DNA of 8,838 bases from Parachlamydiaceae bacterium (GTDB lineage: Bacteria; Chlamydiota; Chlamydiia; Chlamydiales; Parachlamydiaceae). This document shows, in pieces, positions 1-6,155 of the stretch. The stretch's first letter is position 1; each line of letters begins with the position of its first letter. A model generated the notes under the pieces. The model was not told the DNA's origin and did no database searches. It saw only the letters and a program-made list of their open reading frames with translations. The position numbers and the translations under genes are program-made. The stretch spans positions 1-8,838 of the forward strand of contig JACDDG010000082.1 of the NCBI GenBank assembly GCA_013817115.1, written 5' to 3'.

Positions 1-931
1 GTCCAACCTACAGCTGCCAATATGTTAAGAACGACTTCTGTGTAATTTATACCTGCTCCTCCACTTTTTGGAAGTAGTATTTGAATTCCCTTTTCTTTTA
101 ATTTCTTAAATTCAGCAATTTCGGATTCACTCTTCTTATTTTGGCTATGAATGACTGAAATCTGATTATCCATAAGCTTAAAGTGCTTTTTAGCGATGAC
201 TTTGATAAATTCAGCGTGATCCATTTCAGAAACAAACATCAAGGCTCGTTCTGACTTATCCATGGCTTCGCGGATAGTCATTTTCCCCTTTTTTGATTCC
301 TTATCAAGAAAAAGTTTACTTAATAAACCTGATTGCTTTATGTAATTTACCAACTCCGAATTTGGCATTTTGGAGATTTTTTTGCCTAACGCATCAATTT
401 CAGTTTTATAAATTTTGTTGTCCCTAATATAAATCAAATCTGGATGGATCAATAAGCTCGATACAAGAGTGGTGAATTTAAAAAAGTTTTGACTGTGTAA
501 TAAAGATTCAGTCATCGAGATTAACTCGTGAGCTTCATCGACGATTACTAAACTTGGATTAATTTTTGCTATGGATACCGGGTTGTTTAAGTCAAATTGA
601 TCTGCATAGGAGAATTGGAGTACATAAATTCCTTTGAGAGGTTCTTTTCTGGCAATAAGTTCTCTACATTCCTCCGGTGTTTTGACCGCAATTACAGGAT
701 TCTGTGGAAACGTTTTGTAAAACTTGTCAAACAAACCAAATCTTTCTAAATCTTCATCGGTTACAACTTCATTTCCCTTAAATAAAAGGGGAATTTTTTT
801 ACATAAGTTCACATATAGGTTAAAAGCTTTTTGTTTTATTTCTTGATTGCTTGTACTGCGTAATATTTTAACACACAATTTTTTTGCAGAATCATTTACC
901 GAATTTTCAAATTCAATTACCCACTGTATTT
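1..931 (-). pseudogene. SNF2-like SF2 helicase, C-terminal segment (frameshifted, runs off left edge)
   Basis: The minus strand is open without a stop from about 931 to the window edge, roughly 309 codons, with no good start codon at its head. It opens with the residues KIQWVIEF, which fit directly after motif Ia of the preceding segment, so it is the continuation of the same gene after a one-base frame change near 929-932. A DEAH box (VIVDEAHEL, Asp-Glu-Ala-His at 539-528) is helicase motif II. Further on, RALMFVSEMDHAEF and ISVIHS resemble the start of the second RecA-like lobe, and GGAGINYTE near 61-36 resembles motif V of SNF2-type proteins. Motif VI would lie beyond the edge. Family knowledge: such proteins are cytoplasmic ATP-driven DNA translocases, in chromatin-free bacteria often linked to RNA polymerase recycling, restriction or mobile DNA. 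Which of these applies here is unknown. The helicase assignment is firm; active versus dead is not. Confidence 0.72.
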
Positions 932-1252
932 TACAAGCGTTGGTGCAATAACAATGCAAGGACGGTCGGGTAATTCTATCAATGAACGCAGAAGTAATTC
1001 GCATCCGGTTCTAGTCTTGCCCATTCCTGGTTCATCAGCATTGATTCCACCGCAACCGGCTTCTTTCCACACTTCAAATCGCTCTACACTTCTTTTTTGA
1101 GGTTCCCTAAGAGTGCCGATCATAGCGACTTTTTTATGTCTCTCTTCCGTGATTAAATTGCCGTCATTCGGTACACCAAAAAATTGTAATTTATTGGAGT
1201 TGGCTTTAGCATTGAATATTTCTGCTTGAATTTCCTTAAAAGCTGTAATCAT
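917..1252 (-). pseudogene. SNF2-like SF2 helicase, ATP-binding (motif I) segment
   Basis: A 111-codon segment with an ATG at 1252 and a TAA at 917. Residues near 45-60 (LREPQKRSVERFEVW) resemble the region before motif I of SNF2 proteins. GGINADEPGMGKTRTG is a clear Walker A/motif I of the SNF2 pattern (GG-I/L-ADE-x-G-x-GKT), at about 1045-1005. CIVIAPTLVK is motif Ia. The frame then stops abruptly after KYSG, in the middle of the first RecA-like lobe, so it cannot be a complete protein. Adding one A to the A4 run at 929-932 gives VKIQW and joins it to the downstream segment carrying the DEAH box. Its ATG overlaps the stop of the upstream segment as ATGA, which could be translational coupling. 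However, the frame is also open upstream to the T7 run at 1273-1279, where a -1 shift fuses the two segments. I see it as an internal part of one broken or recoded gene. Confidence 0.7.
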
Positions 1253-1647
1253 ATTGCCTGATGCAATTTTGCAAAAAAATCATTGTCAGCATTCATTTGC
1301 ATGTTCAATAAATATTCAGGCAAGGTTAAAATTCCATCAGCTATACTCTCTAAGTCTTTGTCTTCTTCCCTCCCTTTTCCTTTGTTTTTCTTTTGTGCTT
1401 GATCCTGTTTTGCCTTCTCACTTATTAGCTTTGTCAACGTTGCGGTCGATGCGGTCAATATTTTTCCATGCATCTTAATCATACTTCTATTTCCAGTTTT
1501 CTCTTCTAATTTTACTTTTTCTTTCTTTGATTGCTTATTTGCTTGATAATTGACCTGAGTAATCGGAAGGATCGGCATGACAAAATTATTTTGCTTCCAG
1601 CAAACATCTATAAACTCGAATAGTTCAATTAATATTTCATTTTTTGT
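1249..1647 (-). pseudogene. Helicase gene, lysine/glutamate-rich segment before motif I
   Basis: Open from the A9 run at 1647-1655 to a TGA at 1249. The first ATG is at 1578, but 23 sense codons (TKNEILIELFEFIDVCW and on) precede it in frame and fit the end of the upstream segment, so I do not trust that ATG as a start; no Shine-Dalgarno sequence precedes it. The middle is strongly charged (KAKQDQAQKKNKGKGREEDKD, about residues 55-75 counted from the ATG) and probably a flexible linker or coiled region. No domain is recognised. The frame ends at FFAKLHQAI; an eighth T in the T7 run at 1273-1279 would instead read DNDFFCKIASGNM and run into the motif I segment. This is best read as the N-terminal accessory part of the helicase gene. 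It could alternatively be a separate small protein coupled by the ATGA overlap. Confidence 0.5.
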
Positions 1648-1823
1648 TTTTTTTTGATTTCATTTTGTTCAAATAAATTGAATCTATTTCTGAGATTATA
1701 ATCGTTTAATATTTTAAGTTTATCAGATACAGCATCAGATGTAGTGGTAGATGTAACGTTTAATCCCTCCGTTAATATAAATGTAGATGCATATTTAAGC
1801 TCCTCAAAATGATTCGCTCGCAA
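1629..1823 (-). pseudogene. Helicase gene, N-terminal segment (unrecognised)
   Basis: The frame is open from 1883 (in-frame stop at 1884-1886) to a TAA at 1629; TTG at 1823 is one possible start, with no properly spaced ribosome binding site. The sequence (HFEELKYASTFILTEGL, then a Thr/Ser-rich stretch, then DKLKILNDYNLRNRFNLFEQNEIKKK) matches nothing I know. It reaches the run of nine A at 1655-1647. Reading with one more A, or a -1 slip on A-AAA-AAA, gives KKTKNEILIELFEF and joins the next segment. The true start may lie upstream and be damaged, since the inverted repeat at 1844-1941 cuts into the open frame. Membership in the helicase gene is inferred from frame continuity only. Confidence 0.4.
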
Positions 1824-1843
1824 CTCCGACCTGAGCTGTAATA

Positions 1844-1941
1844 TGCCGACCCTTTTGGGCCTCAGCCAACATTTAATTGATAATTACGTGAAAAAAAATC
1901 AGCCGGTTTGATGCTGTGGCTAAGGCCCGAATTGGCCGGCA
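1844..1941. repeat. Imperfect inverted repeat, 27-bp arms
   Basis: The left arm at 1844-1870 and right arm at 1915-1941 are reverse complements at 20 of 27 positions, separated by 44 bases. The best part is GGGCCTCAGCC against GGCTAAGGCCC, 10 of 11. The arms are GC-rich in a very AT-rich setting. As transcript they could fold into a long stem; as DNA they look like the ends of a small decayed element. No T-run follows either arm directly, so a classical terminator is not obvious. No transposase is nearby. Confidence 0.5.
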
Positions 1942-2450
1942 TTAAATCTCATGGTTTGACTTTTTTAAATGCTAAAACGCATGCATTGGGATGACGTACT
2001 CATTTTTTCCAATTACACATTTGATTTTATTCGCAATTTTTTCTTAAATAATGCAAGGTTATGGAAAAACATAAAAACCAAAATAAAAATTAATTTTGAT
2101 TGACGATGGGTATAAGTGAACATTTGCTTTCTTTCGGTTAAAAAAAGCATTTTCCGGCGAAATTCTTTCGGGCGGAATCGCGTTGAGTGGAAAACAATAG
2201 CTCGTTTATAGTTTATACCCAAGAGCGTTCAAATTTTGGTTTTGGCAAAGGGAAAGCTCCCGCGATTAAGGATCAAAAGTACAGCGGTTATGAAGCAGCG
2301 TTGGAAGCGGAGCAGCTTATTCACACTATTTAGCCAGTTCGATTTTTTACGCCATCTGCGAGGCTTATCGAAGAGAAGACGTAAAAACCGAAGTAGAAAG
2401 AAAGAATAGATAAAAAACTAAAAAATTAAGTATTTAAAAAGGAAAAATTT
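1942..2450. other. Non-coding stretch between the helicase gene and the DUF421 gene
   Basis: With the inverted repeat at 1844-1941, this makes about 600 bases without a convincing gene. A 69-codon frame exists on the minus strand (2222-2013), but its composition (FFHNLALFKKKLRIK) reflects poly-A/T sequence and it has no partner or motif. A degenerate copy of the 3' end of the DUF421 gene lies at 2212-2270. After it, 2271-2420 contains short open stretches on the plus strand (for example YSGYEAALEAEQLIHTI ending at about 2330, and FYAICEAYRREDVKTE ending before 2412) that look coding-like but change frame and have no start. They may be gene debris. No clear promoter for the downstream gene was found. 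Confidence 0.45.
2212..2270 (+). pseudogene. Remnant of a second DUF421 gene 3' end
   Basis: Bases 2212-2270 align with 2962-3021, the last 59 bases of the DUF421 gene plus one base after its stop, with about seven mismatches and one missing T. Restoring that T makes the copy read GFWQRESSRD-stop, against GFWQRESSRN-stop in the intact gene. The conservation ends with the gene end, so this is the tail of a duplicated, mostly deleted paralog rather than a regulatory repeat. A short match (GAAAACAA near 2190) may mark further remnants upstream; that extension is weak. Confidence 0.6.
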
Positions 2451-3020
2451 ATGTTTTTTGATAGTTGGTATGCGATTGTACAGGTTTTTGTAACTTCACT
2501 TTTCGCTTTTTCGATATTAATCATTTTGCTAAGAGTTTCCGGCAAACGAACGCTTTCCAAGTGGAATGCGTTTGATTATATCGTGACAATCGCGCTCGGT
2601 TCTATTTTGGCATCGGTCATTATGTCAAAAGATATTGTTGTTTCTGAAGGGATTTTGGCATCATTTTTATTGATTGCTTTTCAATTTATTATCACCTGGC
2701 TTTACGTTAGGATAAGTTGGATTGAAGATTGGATCAAAGCGAAACCGACTCTTTTGTATTATAAAAATCAGTTTTTTTCGGATAAAATGAAAAAACAGCG
2801 TGTTTCAAAATCGGAAATTTTAGCGGCAATTAGAGCTTCAGGCTGCGCTTCTTTGGAAAAAATCGAGGTGGTTGTTCTTGAAACCGACGGAAGTTTCAGC
2901 GTGATTAAAAGATCCGAAAACAACGAGTCAAACTCGGCGCTAGAAGATGTCGAAGGCACGATTTATATCCAAGAGCCTTCCAATAGTGGTTTTTGGCAAA
3001 GAGAAAGCTCCCGCAATTAA
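2451..3020 (+). CDS. DUF421 (YetF/YcaP-like) inner-membrane protein
   Basis: 189 residues. The start is supported by AAGGA at 2439-2443, seven bases before the ATG. Three hydrophobic helices lie at about residues 8-28, 40-58 and 64-86. Motifs of the family are visible: SGKRTLSKW (30-38) in the loop after helix 1, FDYIVTIALGS (41-51) in helix 2, and a soluble C-terminal domain with SEILAAIRASG (121-131) and VVLETDGSFSVI (141-152), the typical 'R-x-x-G ... LE-x-DG-x-x-SV' pattern. Length is slightly below common family members (about 210-230), with a short C-terminal tail rich in Asn, Ser and Glu. Family knowledge: YetF-type proteins have three membrane helices and a cytosolic domain; some act with spore germinant or stress systems in Bacillus, but the biochemical role is not established. 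The gene stands alone on its strand, convergent with the cyo operon. A 59-bp degenerate copy of its tail lies upstream at 2212-2270. The family call is confident; the function is unknown. Confidence 0.85.
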   Translation: MFFDSWYAIVQVFVTSLFAFSILIILLRVSGKRTLSKWNAFDYIVTIALGSILASVIMSKDIVVSEGILASFLLIAFQFIITWLYVRISWIEDWIKAKPTLLYYKNQFFSDKMKKQRVSKSEILAAIRASGCASLEKIEVVVLETDGSFSVIKRSENNESNSALEDVEGTIYIQEPSNSGFWQRESSRN

Positions 3021-3026
3021 GCGATT

Positions 3027-3062
3027 AAAAATGACTCCATAGTATAATAATGTGTCATTTTT
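3027..3062. terminator. Bidirectional terminator candidate between convergent genes
   Basis: AAAAATGAC (3027-3035) and GTCATTTTT (3054-3062) form a perfect 9-bp inverted repeat around an 18-base loop, six bases after the DUF421 stop. Both strands end the stem in five T, as expected for a terminator shared by the plus-strand DUF421 gene and the minus-strand cyo operon. The stem is AT-rich and the loop long, so strength is uncertain. A second small hairpin, GGCTTT-CTC-AAAGCC, lies at 3078-3092, lacks a T-run, and would be met first by transcripts from cyoD. Confidence 0.45.
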
Positions 3063-3084
3063 GATAGCTTAATCCTGGGCTTTC

Positions 3085-3246
3085 TCAAAGCCAGAAAATC
3101 CTTCGTTGTGGATACGGAAAATTTGCCCCGAAAAAATAGGCAGAGAATATGAAAATTTGTGATAGGATCTCTGCATCCTTGACAGCCCCCAAAGGCCGCA
3201 AAAACTTTTCAGATGATCTGGTAGAGGCGAAAAAGCCACAAAACAT
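3085..3246 (-). CDS. Doubtful 53-codon open frame after cyoD
   Basis: ATG at 3246, TGA at 3085. The frame is the same as cyoD and is open from the codon after the cyoD stop, so readthrough would add about 62 residues plus the intervening nine codons' worth of sequence. The predicted peptide begins MFCGFFASTRSSEKFLRPLG, includes LGAVKDAEILSQIF and has a hydrophobic aromatic middle (IFIFSAYFFG). I see no Shine-Dalgarno sequence and no known domain. It could be a small unannotated protein, an intergenic repeat that happens to be open, or chance. I keep it only as a candidate. Confidence 0.15.
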   Translation of the reverse strand: MFCGFFASTRSSEKFLRPLGAVKDAEILSQIFIFSAYFFGANFPYPQRRIFWL

Positions 3247-3273
3247 CACAACAACTATTATGAACCCTGCCTC

Positions 3274-3582
3274 TCATGGCATCATGTTGTAATCCAATTG
3301 TGCCATAATCCACATCGAAAAAAAGACAATAACTAGAACTAACATAACCGTCGAGATAAAAAAACTTAAATTCCAAACCGGCTCATGGTCATCCCAAATA
3401 TGTAGAAAAAATACATACTGCACAACGCTCCCAAGGAGAGCAAGCATTAGTATCGTAAAAACCGCCATCTTTGCATCTAAATAAAAAAATTCGGGGTGGA
3501 TAATGACGAAATAGGCTACTAGTGTCAAAATCAGAGAGAGTATAAATCCGGCAGTTCGGAATGAAAGCATATTTTGAAACAT
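3274..3582 (-). CDS. cyoD: Cytochrome bo3 quinol oxidase subunit IV (CyoD)
   Basis: 102 residues, against 109 in E. coli. Three membrane helices at about 11-28, 38-62 and 70-93. Recognisable family features are AGFILSLILTL (11-21) in helix 1, QYVFFLHIW (55-63) at the end of helix 2, matching the E. coli CFLHM segment, W-N-x-S/T-x-F (70-75), and the closing WIMAQLDYNMM (91-101), very close to E. coli WIMWNLNYNMM. The hydrophilic His/Ser-rich N-terminus of the E. coli protein is missing. Subunit IV is not catalytic; in the family it assists assembly of the CuB site in subunit I. The ATG at 3582 follows AAGGAT with good spacing inside the 12-base gap after cyoC, so translation is likely independent but in the same transcript. 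It is the last gene of the operon. Confidence 0.93.
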   Translation of the reverse strand: MFQNMLSFRTAGFILSLILTLVAYFVIIHPEFFYLDAKMAVFTILMLALLGSVVQYVFFLHIWDDHEPVWNLSFFISTVMLVLVIVFFSMWIMAQLDYNMMP

Positions 3583-3594
3583 TAAATCATCCTT

Positions 3595-4173
3595 TTACAG
3601 CAAGTGTCCAATTCCATGAACAATAGTAAATATAAAAATCCATACAAAATCAAGAAAGTGCCAGAATAAGGCCATTCGAACGATCCTTGAAATACTTGAG
3701 TGATTTAGTGGCCGCATAACAATGCGAAACATCATGACAATCATCCACAATAAACCAACAAAAATATGCAATCCATGTGTTCCGATCAGAGTAAAAAAAG
3801 CTGATAGAAATCCACTTCGACTCCAGTCAGCCCCTATATGTACCAAATGTTTAAGTTCTAAAAACTCAAGTACAAGAAATGCTGCTCCTAAGGCAAATGT
3901 AACCATAAACCAAAAAAGTGCCTGGTTTTTTTGATGTTTATGAATTGCAATCATCGCTATTGAACATGTGAAGCTACTTGTTAGCAATATAAGACTTTCC
4001 GCTAGGGCTAATTTAATCTCAAGGATTTCCTTTCCGGAAGGTCCATCATAGATATTATTTCGCAAGACAATATATGCGGCAAATAGCACTGCAAATATAA
4101 TCAAATCTGTCATCAAATAAATCCAAAATCCAAAAACTTTGGAATCATTTTCTTGAATAGCTTCATGTCCCAT
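3595..4173 (-). CDS. cyoC: Cytochrome bo3 quinol oxidase subunit III (CyoC)
   Basis: 192 residues (E. coli 204), five membrane helices at about 14-36, 56-77, 86-104, 125-150 and 168-190, as in bo3-type subunit III. It belongs to the heme-copper oxidase subunit III family (COX3). Diagnostic segments: KVFGFWIYLMTDLIIF (12-27), a Glu in helix 3 (LVLEFLEL, Glu103), SRSGFLSAFFTLIGTHGLHI (118-137) and FWHFLDFVWIFIFTIV (170-185), all near-identical to E. coli CyoC. Subunit III carries no cofactor; it packs against subunit I near the D-channel entrance and stabilises the complex. The ATG at 4173 lies six bases after the cyoB stop, and the sequence GAGGA at the end of cyoB provides the ribosome binding site, so the two genes are tightly linked in one operon. 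Nothing unusual in the protein. Confidence 0.95.
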   Translation of the reverse strand: MGHEAIQENDSKVFGFWIYLMTDLIIFAVLFAAYIVLRNNIYDGPSGKEILEIKLALAESLILLTSSFTCSIAMIAIHKHQKNQALFWFMVTFALGAAFLVLEFLELKHLVHIGADWSRSGFLSAFFTLIGTHGLHIFVGLLWMIVMMFRIVMRPLNHSSISRIVRMALFWHFLDFVWIFIFTIVHGIGHLL

Positions 4174-4179
4174 AGTAAA

Positions 4180-6147
4180 TTATCCTCGACCTTCTGCTTT
4201 TTCGATCTGAGCGACTTCCTTGGCTGTTAACACATATTCTCTATGCTCATCAAAAGAAATTATGATGACGCATATGATTGCTCCGACAAGGCCAAAAATG
4301 GCTAGCCAAACTATTTGCCACACTAATGCAAAACTCATTATAAAACAGAAGAGAGATATATAAATTCCCATTCCAGTGTTTACTGGGAGGTGAAAGTCTT
4401 TGTAGTTCTTGTCTTGTTGAACTCCCAGCTTTTTCATATCCCAAAAAGGTTCATCACTTGTGATCGTAGGAATAACGGGGAAATTATAAAAAGGTGGAGG
4501 AGAAGGAGTAGACCATTCAAGCGTTCTTCCATTCCACGGATCTCCAGTAGTGTCAAGATTCTCATTTCTATCCCGAATGCTCACATAAAGCTGTTGCATT
4601 TGAACGACTACGCCCCAACAAATTATAAAAAATCCAATTGTAGAAGTGATGAATAAAGGCTGAAAACCTGTAGAAGAATCGTAATGATCTAATCGTCGTG
4701 TTGCACCCATAAATCCTAGTAAATATAGCGGAATGAAAGAGACAAAAAAGCCGATCAACCATAGCCAAAAAGCTCTTTTACCTAATTTTTCATTAAGTTT
4801 AAATCCAAAAATTTTAGGAAACCAATAAGTGGTGCCCGCAAAAATTCCAAAGAGCGCAACTCCGACAATCATTGTATGAAAATGAGCAATTAAAAATAAA
4901 CTATTGTGCAATTGAAAATCAGCAGGAGGAGCCGCTAATAGTATTCCTGCCATACCACCAATCATGAACGTGATTAGGAAACCAATAAACCAATATATTG
5001 GAGAAGTGAAAACAACTTTTCCCTTATACATTGTCAGTATCCAATTGAACACCATGACTCCGGCAGGTATTGCAATGAACATGGTCATTATGCTAAAGAA
5101 TGAATTAACATTTGGGCCGCCTCCCATCGTATAAAAGTGGTGCAGCCACACCATGTATGAAAGGGCGGTGATCGAAATAGAAGCCCAAACCATGGACGTA
5201 TACCCGGATATTCTTGTTTGCGAAAAAGTTGCAGCAATTTCAGAATACATTCCAAAAGCAGGTATTACTAAAATATAAACCTCAGGGTGGCCCCACATCC
5301 AAATCAAATTAAAGTACATCATTTGATTTCCGCCGTGCCCAGCTGTAAAAAAGTGCATGTCAAACATTCGATCGAGCCAAAGAAGCAATGTTGTCGCCGT
5401 TAAAACTGGAAATGAAGAAATAATAAGTACCATTGCTAAAAGAGATGTCCAAACGAAAAGGGGCATTCTCATTAAAGTCATTCCGGGAGCTCTCTCCCTA
5501 ACTATGGTCACTATAAAGTTAATCCCCGCTATCAAACTACCCAGGCCGGATAACTGCAAGCTCCAAATTAGATAATCGACTCCCACACCAGGGCTAAACT
5601 CAATCCCGGATAACGGAACAATAGCTAGCCATCCTGAATTTGCAAAATCTCCGCCGACAATAAAAAACATATTAATCAGGATTCCACCTGCCACAGTTAA
5701 CCAAAAGCCTAGTGAATTTAAAAAGGGATAAGAAAGATCACGAGCTCCTATTTGAAGAGGGATAATCCAATTCATTAGACCAAAGAAAAAACCCATGGTC
5801 ACAAAAAATACCATAATGTCGCCGTGCGACGTAAAGATTTGTTGGTAATGATCAGGAGTTAAAAAACCTTGAGAATCTGCTGCTACCGATTGCTGTACCC
5901 ACAATAATCCTACATCTAACATCCCCCGAAAAAACATGAGAAGAGCAAAAATCATGTACATCGTTCCAATCTTTTTGGGATCAGTTGATGTGAGCCAATC
6001 ATTCCATAGCCAACTCCATTTCTGGGTTTTCGTCAGATATATAGCTATGGCAATTGATACAATTAAAATAAAAAGCGTTCCACCGATCGTATACCAAACA
6101 TGTGGTAATGCGTCTAAAGTCAGTTTTCCAAAAAGTGAATTTTCCAT
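4180..6147 (-). CDS. cyoB: Cytochrome bo3 quinol oxidase subunit I (CyoB), atypical K-channel
   Basis: 655 residues (E. coli 663), the catalytic heme-copper oxidase subunit with about 15 membrane helices. It oxidises quinol, reduces oxygen to water at heme o3-CuB and pumps protons. By alignment with remembered E. coli CyoB, the low-spin heme b ligands are His108 and His424, the heme o3 ligand is His422, CuB ligands are His287, His336 and His337, and the cross-linked Tyr is Tyr291. Arg484-Arg485 at the heme propionates are present. The quinol site is intact: Arg74, Asp78, His100, Gln103. D-channel residues Asn126, Asp137, Asn144 and Glu289 are kept. In the K-channel, however, the E. coli Lys362 is Met365 (ATG at 5055-5053) and Thr359 is Ala362, while Ser302 and Ser318 remain. 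GDPWNGRTLEW (535-545) is the family signature in the C-terminal loop. ATG at 6147 follows the cyoA stop by eight bases with only a weak AAAGA, suggesting coupled translation. No frameshift. Subunit identity is certain; pumping behaviour is open. Confidence 0.97.
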   Translation of the reverse strand: MENSLFGKLTLDALPHVWYTIGGTLFILIVSIAIAIYLTKTQKWSWLWNDWLTSTDPKKIGTMYMIFALLMFFRGMLDVGLLWVQQSVAADSQGFLTPDHYQQIFTSHGDIMVFFVTMGFFFGLMNWIIPLQIGARDLSYPFLNSLGFWLTVAGGILINMFFIVGGDFANSGWLAIVPLSGIEFSPGVGVDYLIWSLQLSGLGSLIAGINFIVTIVRERAPGMTLMRMPLFVWTSLLAMVLIISSFPVLTATTLLLWLDRMFDMHFFTAGHGGNQMMYFNLIWMWGHPEVYILVIPAFGMYSEIAATFSQTRISGYTSMVWASISITALSYMVWLHHFYTMGGGPNVNSFFSIMTMFIAIPAGVMVFNWILTMYKGKVVFTSPIYWFIGFLITFMIGGMAGILLAAPPADFQLHNSLFLIAHFHTMIVGVALFGIFAGTTYWFPKIFGFKLNEKLGKRAFWLWLIGFFVSFIPLYLLGFMGATRRLDHYDSSTGFQPLFITSTIGFFIICWGVVVQMQQLYVSIRDRNENLDTTGDPWNGRTLEWSTPSPPPFYNFPVIPTITSDEPFWDMKKLGVQQDKNYKDFHLPVNTGMGIYISLFCFIMSFALVWQIVWLAIFGLVGAIICVIIISFDEHREYVLTAKEVAQIEKAEGRG

Positions 6148-6155
6148 AGGTCTTT

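Noticed and set aside
1254..1478. 74-codon open frame on the plus strand
   Set aside because: It is antisense to the helicase segment; its Leu/Ser/Phe richness mirrors the Lys/Glu-rich codons opposite.
1870..1872. ATG on the minus strand beginning MLAEAQKGRHITAQ as the helicase start
   Set aside because: The frame stops after 22 codons and would need a shift of the opposite sign to the other three; no ribosome binding site.
2013..2222. 69-codon open frame on the minus strand
   Set aside because: Its sequence follows poly-A/T composition, has no start context or motif, and overlaps the DUF421 tail remnant on the other strand.
2271..2412. Possible C-terminal gene fragments upstream of the DUF421 gene
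   Set aside because: Short coding-like stretches exist in different frames but without start, motif or recognisable family, so no gene is called.
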